20,422 bases of DNA. Source: Geothermovivens sp964644845. GTDB taxonomy: Bacteria; Zhuqueibacterota; Zhuqueibacteria; Oleimicrobiales; Geothermoviventaceae. Below the pieces are notes generated by a model that was given only the letters and a program-made list of their open reading frames with translations, did no database searches and was not told where the DNA came from. Positions 1 to 7,625 of the stretch are shown piece by piece. Position 1 is the first letter of the stretch; every line of letters starts with the position of its first letter. The stretch is from NCBI GenBank assembly GCA_964644845.1, contig CAZXXS010000031.1, positions 1 to 20,422 on the forward strand, written 5' to 3'. Both the position numbers and the translations under genes were made by a program.

Positions 1-173
1 TGGTCCGGAACCAGCGTGGAAAGTGGTTGCCGGTCAAGCGTGGTCGTGTTTCTGAGGTGCAGAGTCTGTTGGGCGCAGACGGTGTTCAGTGGTCTTTTTG
101 CAACGATCAGGTGATGCGGATGGCCCCAGCAGGTGGGGAGATTTACCTTGCATCGGTTCAGCGAGGTTGGTAA
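1..173 (+). CDS. C-terminal end of an unidentified protein (partial)
   Basis: An open frame enters from the left edge (first full codon at position 3) and ends at a TAA at 171-173, giving 56 residues that finish in ...EIYLASVQRGW. The other two forward frames hit stops at about positions 53 and 112, so this is the only one open throughout. The piece has mixed hydrophobic, aromatic and charged residues typical of a folded protein. It has no motif I can name, so I assign no function. It lies upstream of the envelope operon on the same strand. Whether the two are co-transcribed cannot be judged from the 141 nt between them. Confidence 0.55.
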   Translation, partial: VRNQRGKWLPVKRGRVSEVQSLLGADGVQWSFCNDQVMRMAPAGGEIYLASVQRGW

Positions 174-207
174 ATTCCCGGTGATGACGGGAGGCCAGGA
201 GGGCACA

Positions 208-294
208 ATGGGCGGCTGGGTCAACTTACCCTCCTCTTGTTGGTCTTCGAACTTCCTTCTTAAAGGGCTCACGCTCAAACCTGCAGGCCGCTAA
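208..294 (+). CDS. Possible 28-residue leader ORF upstream of the barrel gene
   Basis: A short frame starts with ATG at 208 and stops with TAA at 292-294. It is preceded by an AGGAGG-type SD (197-202) at normal spacing, stronger than that of the next real gene. It ends 20 nt before the start of the outer-membrane protein gene at 315. The peptide has two Trp and one Cys and is moderately hydrophobic, with no recognisable family. The SD also lies in an inverted repeat (AGGAGGG 197-203 with CCCTCCT 229-235). It could be a regulatory leader peptide or a chance ORF. I favour chance slightly, because 28 codons is short. Confidence 0.22.
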   Translation: MGGWVNLPSSCWSSNFLLKGLTLKPAGR

Positions 295-314
295 ACCAGG
301 ACAGTGGAGAGGCC

Positions 315-1319
315 ATGCGACATCCCTTGATGAAAGGATTTCTGGCGGCAGTCTTTCTGTGGCAAACCTCAGTGGTTGCGCAGACGACCATGTCGGGTGG
401 GCGCGGGATGCTGCGGGTGCAAAGTGCTCGGACGGTGGGGCCGGGAAATTTCTACGTCTGTGCTTACATGTTGAGCTACGTGGAAAAGGTGAATTCGAGC
501 CTTGCCAAAGATCACACTCTGAACGTAGGGTTCACGTTGGGGCTGTCGAATGTGCTCGAGCTAACCGGGCGGCTGACACCGTACCAAGACATTCAAAGCG
601 GAATTTGGGGACCACCCGGGGACAGCGAGTTCGGCATAAAATTCCACTACCCCTTCACACCGGAGTGGTTTGGCTTGGGTATGCACGCTCTTCTGTCAAT
701 CCCGACGGGGAGTCGGCACCCCGTGCCCTACGAGCCGTACTCGTCAGGAAAGCTCGCGTGGGCGTTGAAGGGGCTTTTGACCCTTGACATGAGGGAACGT
801 TCTCCGGTGATGCCCTTTCAGGTGAACATCAACGTGGGGTACCAGGACAACGACGTGAAGGACCGTTACTTCGAGGACCGCAAAGATCAGCTTTTGCTTG
901 GAGCGGGCATCAAGTTTCCGGTCGGTGGTAGTGTCCTCTACTTTGAGTACACAGCGGAGACATTTGTGAACAATCCGGACATCCCATTTAGCAAAAATTC
1001 CATGCGGATTACTCCGGGATTCAAATTTGTTGGTCCGTGGAACCTGATTTACGATGTGGCGCTGGACCTGTCGGTCACGGATGAAAAGACCAAGGCGGGC
1101 TATCCGCCCTACGTGCGCGAGTACGCGGACTGGAAGTTCATCGTCGGTGTAACGTACCCGTACTCTCTGATGCGTTACCTCAAAAGAGAAAGGCAGTTGA
1201 GGCGGGAGAAGAACCTGAAGGGAATGGAGGAAATCAGGCGCAAGCGGATTGAGGCAGCCAAGGAACTGGAAGAGCTGAGAAAAAGGCTCGAAAACGAAAA
1301 GAAACCAAAGCCCGAATAG
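315..1319 (+). CDS. Probable outer-membrane beta-barrel protein with charged helical tail
   Basis: This 334-aa protein has an N-terminal signal peptide (charged start, hydrophobic run about residues 7-18, likely cleavage after VVAQ). Residues about 30-285 show alternating hydrophobic/polar stretches with many Gly, Tyr and Phe, and segments such as LNVGFTLGLSNVLELTGRL that are typical of barrel strands. The last about 50 residues are an unbroken Lys/Arg/Glu-rich helix ending KPKPE, unusual because many barrels end on an aromatic residue. I chose ATG 315 because GGAG (306-309) lies 5 nt upstream; ATG 330 would also leave the signal peptide intact. The gene heads a same-strand block with two TPR genes, so I infer it is the outer-membrane partner of the downstream motor. 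No specific family is recognised. It could instead be a porin-like transporter. Confidence 0.72.
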   Translation: MRHPLMKGFLAAVFLWQTSVVAQTTMSGGRGMLRVQSARTVGPGNFYVCAYMLSYVEKVNSSLAKDHTLNVGFTLGLSNVLELTGRLTPYQDIQSGIWGPPGDSEFGIKFHYPFTPEWFGLGMHALLSIPTGSRHPVPYEPYSSGKLAWALKGLLTLDMRERSPVMPFQVNINVGYQDNDVKDRYFEDRKDQLLLGAGIKFPVGGSVLYFEYTAETFVNNPDIPFSKNSMRITPGFKFVGPWNLIYDVALDLSVTDEKTKAGYPPYVREYADWKFIVGVTYPYSLMRYLKRERQLRREKNLKGMEEIRRKRIEAAKELEELRKRLENEKKPKPE

Positions 1320-1353
1320 GTGTCGCGCCGGGCAGCGGTTGCGGCGGCAGACA

Positions 1354-2703
1354 ATGAAGTTCTTGAGAAGCTCCGTGATGGGGTACATACTGTTGGCTCT
1401 GTTTCTTTTGCCCGCCCAAACGCGCGGGCAGGAGGCCGAGTACATCTTGCACGAGCTTGAGGTCCTGTCGGACGGGCTTCTCAAGGACGCTGTTACACAG
1501 TACACAAACGGGAACTACTGGCGCTGTGCTCGTGACCTGGTCGTTCTCGTGGACTTCCACCCGGGCTACTCCAAACTTGACCAGGCGGAGGTGTTGCTCG
1601 GCAATGCCCTTTACGAACTGGGCTTGTTCGACGCATCCAAAGGAATCTTCAAGCACGCTTTGCGGCGATTTCCGGATCGACCGTCCGCAGCGGCTGCCAT
1701 TTTCGGCTTGGAACGGGTCGCTTACAAGACGGGCGACTACACAGCTGCACTGGCCCGTTTCGAGCAGTTGCAGAGATCGGGTCGGGTTTCGAGGAGATTG
1801 CTGGACGGTGCACGGTATTTTGCTGGAATGTCGTTGATGGAACTGGGGGACTACGACTCCGCGGTCAAGACGCTGGGCGGTATCAATCGAAACAGCAAGT
1901 ATTTTGGCTACGCTCTGTACGCGGCGGGCCTGTGTCTGCTGCACAAGCGGGATGTACAGAAAGCCGTGGAAGTGTTCGAGCGGTTGAGTGCGCTTCCTCT
2001 GGTGGATGAACTGGATCGTGTAGTGGTCGGGGAAGGGCGTTTGACCCTCGGCTACATTTACTACGAGCTCGGTTACTACAAGCGAGCAGTAGACCGTTTT
2101 GGGTCTGTGTTTCCAGACCACGTCAAACGGCAGGACGCACTGCTTGGCATGGCCTGGGCAGCGTACAAAGGTGGGATGTACGACGTGGCCGTGAATGCTT
2201 GTACCGATCTCGTAACCCAGTTCCCGGAAACCAAAAGCATGGAGGAAGCTCTCTTTGTCCTCGGCAGGTCGTTGCTGGAGCTGGGCCGCTACGATGACGC
2301 GATTCGCGTTTTTGATCGTCTGGTCGACCTCGCTCCTCCGGCGAACGCAAAGGTTGGGCGTTCGGCGAGGGAACGATTAGCGAGATTGGAAGCGGAGCTG
2401 GAGAAGCTGCGTCTAAACTTGCTCGTACTGGAATCCCGGATCCTTCAGATTCTCCCGACGGGTACTTCCAGCGACACGCCTTCCTTCTTAAAGAAGCGAC
2501 TGGCGAGGATCGAGAAGCAGAGGGGTAAATTGCTCGACACGGTGCGTGAGGAGCGCGACACGATCACGGCTCTGGCCGAGGAGGTCCAAACGTTGCGTGA
2601 TGAGTTTGAACGCCGCGAAAACGCGCCGAACTGGAAAGCTTACGCCGAGTATGCCCGCGCGCGGGCGGTTTACCTGAAAAAGGTTGAGGGGGCTGTCCAC
2701 TGA
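1354..2703 (+). CDS. Secreted TPR-repeat protein with C-terminal coiled coil
   Basis: This 449-aa protein has a signal peptide (MKFLRSSVMGYILLALFLLP, likely cut after TRGQ). It then carries about eight helical repeats of the TPR type: Ala/Tyr/Gly spacing such as AEVLLGNALYELGLFDASK, with the recurrent form LG..YYELG.Y..A. Residues about 335-440 are charged and helical with long Glu/Arg/Leu heptads, a probable coiled coil for oligomerisation or partner binding. TPR proteins are scaffolds with no catalysis; this one should act in the periplasm. The start is uncertain: an in-frame TTG at 1339 adds five residues (MRRQT), and neither start has a clear SD. It lies 34 nt after the barrel gene. By context it resembles the periplasmic TPR subunits (AglT/PglI type) of Myxococcus gliding clusters; that is an analogy, not an assignment. 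Confidence 0.82.
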   Translation: MKFLRSSVMGYILLALFLLPAQTRGQEAEYILHELEVLSDGLLKDAVTQYTNGNYWRCARDLVVLVDFHPGYSKLDQAEVLLGNALYELGLFDASKGIFKHALRRFPDRPSAAAAIFGLERVAYKTGDYTAALARFEQLQRSGRVSRRLLDGARYFAGMSLMELGDYDSAVKTLGGINRNSKYFGYALYAAGLCLLHKRDVQKAVEVFERLSALPLVDELDRVVVGEGRLTLGYIYYELGYYKRAVDRFGSVFPDHVKRQDALLGMAWAAYKGGMYDVAVNACTDLVTQFPETKSMEEALFVLGRSLLELGRYDDAIRVFDRLVDLAPPANAKVGRSARERLARLEAELEKLRLNLLVLESRILQILPTGTSSDTPSFLKKRLARIEKQRGKLLDTVREERDTITALAEEVQTLRDEFERRENAPNWKAYAEYARARAVYLKKVEGAVH

Positions 2704-2815
2704 GCTGGATGTTGGGCAGGTGGTTGGGTTTGGCCAGGATGAGTGGCGAAGTTGCGCAAGGATGCTCTGGGTGGAGAGGGATTGGGCATGACTTCCCCGT
2801 GAAAGGAGTGAGATT

Positions 2816-5740
2816 TTGAAAACGTGGGTGCAAAAGGGTCTCACACTCGTTGCCGTTGTTTGCGTTACCTTCGTCGGTCAGCCTGCCTGGGCGAGTGCAG
2901 CAAGATCCGACACGATTCGCGTGGACACGTTGTCCCGGTCCGGGGTAGATGATGCTGCGGCCCAAATTTGGAGCATTCTCGAGAAGTACCCGGACACAGA
3001 GTTTGCCCCGACACTCATGTTCCAGCTTGTGCAGCTGTACATGCGGGGAGCACAGCTGGACTACGAAGCGGCCATGGAGCATTACGATCGGCAGCTTCAG
3101 CGCTTTGAAAATGGTGATGTTTCTGAGGAACCTCAACTACCCAAGGCGGACTTCTCCCGGGCGATCACTGTTGCACAGGAGCTGTTGCGACGGTACCCGG
3201 ACGTTTCTTTTAAGGCGAAAGTCCTTTACACGCTGGCTCTGTGTTACGAAAAGCAGGGCCAGAAATCTGCCTACCTGGAAACGTGCCAACGCCTGGTCCA
3301 GGAGTGCCCTAAAGACCCACTTGTTCCGGAAGTCTACTTCAGGATTGGCGAGTTCTACTTTGACGAGCACCGTTACGAAGAGGCCGTCCAAGCCTACAGT
3401 AAGCTGCTGGACAAGTGGGAAAGCCCGTACTTTGACATGGCGCTGTACAAACTCGCCTGGTCCTACTACAACCTGTCGGATTATCCGAATGCGATCAGTA
3501 CCTTCGTTTACCTTGTGGATGACCTCGACACGGTTGAGCGTGCCAATCCCCAATTGATGGGTCGGAACCCCGTCGACCTGCGCAAGGAGGCAATTCAGTA
3601 CATCGCCATCAGTTTCTCAGAATTCGGCGGCGTTGTTAAAGCCGAGGATTTTTTTCAGGGTTTGGGCGGTCGGAAATGGGAACCAGAGGTCTTCTTACGC
3701 CTCGGGAAGGTCTACTTAGCTCGGTCGGATTATGCGTCGGCCGTGAGGACACTGCGTCGATTTCTGGCCCGGTTTCCGAACCATTCCCAGGCGATCGATG
3801 CTGCGCTCGAAATCGTGAAAGCACAGGAAGCGGCCAGGGACCTCGTGAATGCTGATCGTTCCCGAGAAGAAATCGTCCGGATGTTTGGACCCACCTCCGA
3901 CTGGTACAAGCAAGCGTCTTCGACAGGGAAAGCCCGGGCCGACTCCATTGTTCAAAATACACTACTTGTGCTTGCCGAGCACTACACACAGGCCGCGCGC
4001 GACACCAAGGATGCGAGCTACTACCAGCTTGCCGTTAGTAAGTACCGACAGTACCTCGAGCTTTTCCCTGAAGCTCCACATGCCGACAAAGCACAGTTCA
4101 ATCTTGGCGAGGTTCTTGTGGAGGCAGGCCAGCTCCGGCAGGCGGCGGAAGAGTACCGGGTTTGCTTTGAGAAGTACGTCACCAGTCCCTACGCCGAAAA
4201 GGCAGGGTACAATCGTGTTTTCTGCTGGGCGGAGCTGGCGGACAAAGCCGCGGGCGACGACACCACACAGGTGCAGCTTTTCTCGTTTCTGGGGGTGGAC
4301 AGCGTAAGAACGATTTCGGTGCCAGATACGGAACACGCAGAGCTCCTTCGCGCTTGCCACGAATTTGTCAACCGGTACCCGGATTCAGACAAGTGGTCCA
4401 TCGTGATGCTTAAGATGGGCCAGACACTGTTTGATGTGGCTGACTACGCCCAGGCTACGAGGGTTTACCAGGCCATTCTCCAGCACGACGTGCCCGCGAG
4501 GGACAAGGCCAGAGCCTTGGCGATGATTGGCCAATGTAAGTTTCGCCTGGGCGAGTACTTGGCGGCCGATGAATGGTTTGCCAAGCTGGCCACAGCTTAC
4601 GGGGACAGCGACCGGTACGCGAGTTTGGCAGCTCGGATGCGCGCTTCTTCGCGTTACAAGTTGGCTGTGGCGCTGAAGGACAGTGGCCGAGCCGAGGATG
4701 CAGCCCGGATTTTCGCCTCCGCTGCCGAGCTTACCCCCGACCAGCAACTGGCGCAGGTCAGTTTGTTCGAGGCTGCAACGCAATTTGAAAAAGCAGGACT
4801 GACAGACAAGGCCATCGAGACCTACCTGAAGCTGGCGAACAGGTATCGAACCTCCAGATTTGCGGATGAATGCCTGCACCGGGCCGGGATGCTGCTCGAA
4901 AGCAGTGGGGAATGGTCGCGAGCAGCTGCGACCTACTTGCAACTTGTACAGCAGTATCCGGATTCGCGGTTTGCGGAAAGGGCCTACTTTTTGGCAGGCG
5001 GATGTTATGAAAACTTGGGCGACCTGCAACAGGCCCGGAAAATCTACCAGGACTTTGCGCAGCGGTTTGGCAAGAAAGATCCCGACGACTACCTGGAAGC
5101 GCTCGTCAAGGCGGGAGAAATTGCCTTTGATCTTGGTGATGTTTTCGACGCGCAGGCGAAGTTCAAGCAGGCTTTGCGGGACTACAACAACTTTCGCGTG
5201 CAGCTTGTGCCGGTAGACGATTTTCTGGCCGCCAAAGCACAGTTCTACCTCGCGGAGATCGCATTTCGTGACTACCAGGCGGTGAAGCTGCGACCGCCCT
5301 TTGATAAGGCACTTCGGCGGAAAAAGGACGGTCTGAATCGTGTGTTGAAGGCCTACACAGAGGCGGCACGCTACAAAGTGGCGGAGTGGAGCACAGCCTC
5401 GTTCCACAGGATTGGGGAAGCCTTCGAAGAGTTTGCCAACACGTTGCTGACTGCCCCGATCCCATCAGGTCTGACGGATGTTCAGAAGGCGGCTTATCTC
5501 CAAAAACTCGAGGAAAAGGTGCGGCCGTTCAAGGAGAAGGCTTACCAGGCCTACAAGCGGAACGTAACGGCGGCCGAAAATGCGGGCATCGATAACGAGT
5601 GGATTGCAAAGAGTCGTGAGCGGATGGAAGCCCTTGCCGTACAACTGCACCTCGATGTAGCGACACGCCCCGCACCCGCGGACAGCGCGTACGCCGAAAA
5701 GACATTGCCAACCACAAAGCAGGGGGTGCAAAAACAATGA
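2816..5740 (+). CDS. Large secreted TPR-repeat scaffold protein
   Basis: This 974-aa protein starts at TTG 2816, supported by AAAGGAGTG with GGAG (2805-2808) 7 nt upstream. A signal peptide follows (hydrophobic core to about residue 24, AWASA cleavage site). From about residue 40 to 900 it is almost entirely TPR-like helical hairpins, for example YFRIGEFYFDEHRYEEAVQA and the repeated form YPDS..A..A.F..G. A short Lys/Pro/Ala tail ends the protein. The predicted place is the periplasm or inner face of the outer membrane, as a long solenoid that could span or organise the periplasm. It overlaps the next gene by ATGA, so the two are probably translationally coupled. No enzymatic motif is visible. 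Similar very long TPR proteins accompany ExbB/ExbD/AgmX genes in several phyla, to my knowledge, but the exact role is not known to me. Confidence 0.88.
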   Translation: MKTWVQKGLTLVAVVCVTFVGQPAWASAARSDTIRVDTLSRSGVDDAAAQIWSILEKYPDTEFAPTLMFQLVQLYMRGAQLDYEAAMEHYDRQLQRFENGDVSEEPQLPKADFSRAITVAQELLRRYPDVSFKAKVLYTLALCYEKQGQKSAYLETCQRLVQECPKDPLVPEVYFRIGEFYFDEHRYEEAVQAYSKLLDKWESPYFDMALYKLAWSYYNLSDYPNAISTFVYLVDDLDTVERANPQLMGRNPVDLRKEAIQYIAISFSEFGGVVKAEDFFQGLGGRKWEPEVFLRLGKVYLARSDYASAVRTLRRFLARFPNHSQAIDAALEIVKAQEAARDLVNADRSREEIVRMFGPTSDWYKQASSTGKARADSIVQNTLLVLAEHYTQAARDTKDASYYQLAVSKYRQYLELFPEAPHADKAQFNLGEVLVEAGQLRQAAEEYRVCFEKYVTSPYAEKAGYNRVFCWAELADKAAGDDTTQVQLFSFLGVDSVRTISVPDTEHAELLRACHEFVNRYPDSDKWSIVMLKMGQTLFDVADYAQATRVYQAILQHDVPARDKARALAMIGQCKFRLGEYLAADEWFAKLATAYGDSDRYASLAARMRASSRYKLAVALKDSGRAEDAARIFASAAELTPDQQLAQVSLFEAATQFEKAGLTDKAIETYLKLANRYRTSRFADECLHRAGMLLESSGEWSRAAATYLQLVQQYPDSRFAERAYFLAGGCYENLGDLQQARKIYQDFAQRFGKKDPDDYLEALVKAGEIAFDLGDVFDAQAKFKQALRDYNNFRVQLVPVDDFLAAKAQFYLAEIAFRDYQAVKLRPPFDKALRRKKDGLNRVLKAYTEAARYKVAEWSTASFHRIGEAFEEFANTLLTAPIPSGLTDVQKAAYLQKLEEKVRPFKEKAYQAYKRNVTAAENAGIDNEWIAKSRERMEALAVQLHLDVATRPAPADSAYAEKTLPTTKQGVQKQ

Positions 5741-6117
5741 GGTCCCGGCGACTTGCTGCATGGCTTCTCGGTTTGTTCCTCTTGCCACTGAGTCTTTGCC
5801 TGGTTCAGGTGAAGGCGGCGTTGCCTGCAGATGTTGACGTGGCGGGCCCGCAGAAAAAGCAACAGGCCAAGCCGAAGCGTGTGCAAGTACCGAAGCTGTC
5901 GAAAGATGCGATCCGCATTTTTCTGGATAAGATTGAGATCACCGGGCGGGTGGAGAAACCCCAGGCCATTTTCATCATCCCCGGCAGGAGTCCGGAGGTA
6001 GAAGACGTCCGAATCGATCGCAGCTTCTTCAAGGAGATCTTTCGAAAGGTGGAAATGCCGACGGGGGCGAGGAAGAAAGTGAAGCAGGTTGTACGGTCCG
6101 ATTTGATTCTCTGGTAG
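5737..6117 (+). CDS. Small secreted basic protein, unknown function
   Basis: This 126-aa protein starts at ATG 5737, inside the ATGA overlap with the stop of the TPR gene. It has a clear signal peptide (MRSRRLAAWLLGLFLLPLSL, likely cut after VKA). A Lys/Gln-rich linker follows (about 38-52), then a compact region with DKIEITGRVEKPQAIFIIPG and DRSFFKEIFRKVE. The hydrophobic strand QAIFIIPG and the helix RSFFKEIF look like a small folded domain. I cannot place it in a named family. Coupling to the TPR gene and position before the motor genes suggest a periplasmic accessory subunit. No Cys lipobox is seen, so it should be soluble after cleavage. Confidence 0.78.
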   Translation: MRSRRLAAWLLGLFLLPLSLCLVQVKAALPADVDVAGPQKKQQAKPKRVQVPKLSKDAIRIFLDKIEITGRVEKPQAIFIIPGRSPEVEDVRIDRSFFKEIFRKVEMPTGARKKVKQVVRSDLILW

Positions 6118-6525
6118 CGATTTGCTTGAAGGGACCGTTTTGGGGGCGTCAATTGGGCTGTGGGATGGAGTTCGACTGTTGGTGCCGGGCGTAGATCCTA
6201 TTTTGACGCGTTGTCGGGTTGAAGTGAAGCTTCTGCAAGTTCTGCTGAGGCGTGCGGCGGCTCCGAGTGGTTTCCGTTGCTTAGGCTGATGTAGCGGAGC
6301 CAGCCTCTTTATGTTGGTTTTGTTTTACAAAAGCCCGCACTTTTTGGAGCCGACCCGTTTGTTTGAGGGTGCTCAGGATTTGGTCAAACGCGCTGTACCC
6401 GCCACGGGACAGCGCGTGGGGGCAGGAGAGCCCGGTGAGAGGGAGGAAACCAGGAACCGTGGTTTGTTTTTCAGGACAACGGACAGGTAGGAAACCCGGA
6501 AACAGGCAGAACAGGGAGGCGTAAC
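6118..6525 (+). other. 408-nt gene-free stretch with inverted repeats, leader of the ExbB operon
   Basis: No convincing gene lies here on either strand; the longest forward frame (6311-6490, 59 codons) has no good SD and includes a strong hairpin. The stretch holds three inverted repeats. GGCTCCG (6259-6265) pairs with CGGAGCC (6295-6301). AGGCTG (6283-6288) pairs with CAGCCT (6301-6306). A 13-bp bulged hairpin lies at 6388-6417. The first two share base 6301 and interlock, so they could be alternative folds. The 3' end carries the SD of exbB (GGGAGG, 6514-6519). I could not identify a convincing promoter by eye. The region separates the TPR block from the motor block and is a natural place for differential expression control. 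Confidence 0.6.
6388..6417 (+). promoter_or_regulatory. Strong bulged hairpin in the leader of the ExbB operon
   Basis: ACGCGCTGT (6388-6396) pairs perfectly with ACAGCGCGT (6409-6417). Inside this, CCCG (6398-6401) pairs with CGGG (6405-6408) around the loop CCA, leaving one bulged A at 6397. There is no T-run after it (GGGGGCAGG follows), so it does not look like an intrinsic terminator. It sits 109 nt upstream of the exbB start and may be a processing site, an mRNA stabiliser or a protein-binding element. Confidence 0.5.
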
Positions 6526-7155
6526 TTGCAGTACATTTACGATGCGTTCATTCACGGTGGGCCGGTGATGTACATGATCCTGCTGGCTCTGGTGGCGGGT
6601 GCAGCGATCACCATCGAGCGGTGGATCTACATCAGCATGCGAAACAGGATCGACACAACGACGTTTGTGGCCAAAATCGCCGAACTGGTTCAGAACGGCA
6701 AGGCGCAGACGGCGGCCGAGTACTGCCGGAAGTCGAAAGCTGCCCTGCCGAGGATTGTGTTGGCGGGATTGGAAAACTACGACCGTTCCCCTCGGGAAAT
6801 TCAGAACGCACTCGAGGTGGCGGCGTTGACGGAGATCCCGAAACTGGAGAAGCGGACTGGCTACCTTTCGATGATTGCGAATGTGGCAACCCTTCTCGGT
6901 CTGTTGGGAACAATTTTCGGTCTGATCCAGTCGTTCCAGGCTGTGGCGCAGGCGGAGGCAAGCCAGAAGGCGGCTTTGCTTTCCGCCGGTATTTCGATGG
7001 CGATGAACACCACAGCTTTTGGTCTGCTGGTGGCCATTCCGTGTCTGATTGCGTATTCGGTTCTGCAGGAGCGCACGAACTCGATCGTTGACGAGATCAA
7101 CGAAAGCGTAGCCCGAATTTACCAGCGTTTGGTGGCCGGTAAGGAGAAAAGCTGA
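6526..7155 (+). CDS. ExbB/TolQ-family proton channel protein
   Basis: This 209-aa protein is the normal length for a compact MotA/TolQ/ExbB-family subunit. It is an inner-membrane protein that forms an oligomeric channel around ExbD helices and converts proton-motive force to movement. Predicted spans lie at about residues 13-33, 112-136 and 160-180. TM2 has the family LLGTIFGLIQSF (Thr129, equivalent to E. coli ExbB Thr148) and TM3 has NTTAFGLLVAIP (Thr163, equivalent to Thr181). Met158 stands where E. coli ExbB has Glu176. The start is TTG 6526, chosen because GGGAGG (6514-6519) lies 6 nt upstream and MQYIYDAFIHGGPVMY is a typical family N-terminus. The stop overlaps the next start by one base (TGATG), so it is coupled to the first ExbD. 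Confidence 0.93.
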   Translation: MQYIYDAFIHGGPVMYMILLALVAGAAITIERWIYISMRNRIDTTTFVAKIAELVQNGKAQTAAEYCRKSKAALPRIVLAGLENYDRSPREIQNALEVAALTEIPKLEKRTGYLSMIANVATLLGLLGTIFGLIQSFQAVAQAEASQKAALLSAGISMAMNTTAFGLLVAIPCLIAYSVLQERTNSIVDEINESVARIYQRLVAGKEKS

Positions 7156-7619
7156 TGAACCTCCGCGCTGTACGGGAGCGGAAACAGGCTCAGCGGCGCG
7201 ACACCGAGCTCAACGTAACGCCGGTGATGAATGTCTTTCTGATTCTCGTGCCGTTTCTTCTGCTAACAGCCGTTTTCGTTCGGGTTGCTGTGCTGGAACT
7301 TTCGCTGCCGTCGTTGTCGAAAAAAGGTAGCCAGAACAAACAGGTCCAGCCCGAGCAGCTGGTGCTGAATTTTCTCACGATTGCCCCTGACGGTTTTCAG
7401 CTGAAAAGTAAGGGGATGAATTTCCCCAGGATTCCTCTCAAGAACGGCAAGTACGATTTCCAGACCCTGGCGAAACAGCTGAAGCAGATCAAACAGAAGT
7501 ACGAAGCCAGCGAGGATGTGATCATCGCTCCTGACTCACGGATTCGGTACGAGACAATCGTTCACGTGATGGACACGTGTCGGGAGAGTGGATTTCCCAA
7601 CATTTCAATTTCCGGGTAG
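7155..7619 (+). CDS. ExbD/TolR-family protein with Asn in place of the proton-carrying Asp
   Basis: This 154-aa protein has a basic cytoplasmic tail (1-18), one transmembrane helix (about 24-45) and a periplasmic domain ending in the usual ExbD strand SGFPNISISG. The family signature LNVTPxxD is present as LNVTPVMN. Asn26 (codon AAT, 7230-7232) occupies the place of E. coli ExbD Asp25, the residue that carries protons, and no other acidic residue lies within the membrane part. The periplasmic region contains IAPDGFQLKSKG and VIIAPDSRIRYETIVHVMD, both typical of the family. The start ATG overlaps the exbB stop. It is followed 6 nt later by a second, clearly different ExbD. The loss of Asp implies a structural rather than proton-conducting role (inference). 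Confidence 0.92.
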   Translation: MNLRAVRERKQAQRRDTELNVTPVMNVFLILVPFLLLTAVFVRVAVLELSLPSLSKKGSQNKQVQPEQLVLNFLTIAPDGFQLKSKGMNFPRIPLKNGKYDFQTLAKQLKQIKQKYEASEDVIIAPDSRIRYETIVHVMDTCRESGFPNISISG

Positions 7620-7625
7620 TAGGCC

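Noticed and set aside
174..314. TTGTTG (237-242) with TAAAGG (261-266) as a promoter for the barrel gene
   Set aside because: The -10 match is poor and the spacing is 18 nt. The evidence is too weak to list.
1339..1353. TTG at 1339 as the start of the first TPR protein
   Set aside because: It is possible but adds only five residues before a complete signal peptide and has no SD. ATG 1354 is preferred, with low certainty.
2709..2819. A 36-codon frame between the two TPR genes that overlaps the TTG start of the second by 4 nt
   Set aside because: It has no SD, and its Gly/Trp-rich product looks random. The second TPR gene has its own good SD and does not need coupling.
4385..5407. A 340-codon minus-strand frame opposite the large TPR gene (and similar ones at 744-1505 and 15496-16419)
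   Set aside because: Each is antisense to a gene with clear domain structure. The products look like reverse-complement artefacts of high-GC codon use, with no recognisable domain.
2900..5600. Repeated segments in the TPR gene as DNA repeats or a CRISPR-like array
   Set aside because: The similarity is at protein level (TPR helices) and degenerate at DNA level. There are no identical direct repeats with regular spacers.
6311..6490. A 59-codon forward frame in the gap before exbB
   Set aside because: It has only a distant GGAG, an unconvincing composition, and contains the strong hairpin at 6388-6417, which suggests structured leader RNA rather than coding sequence.
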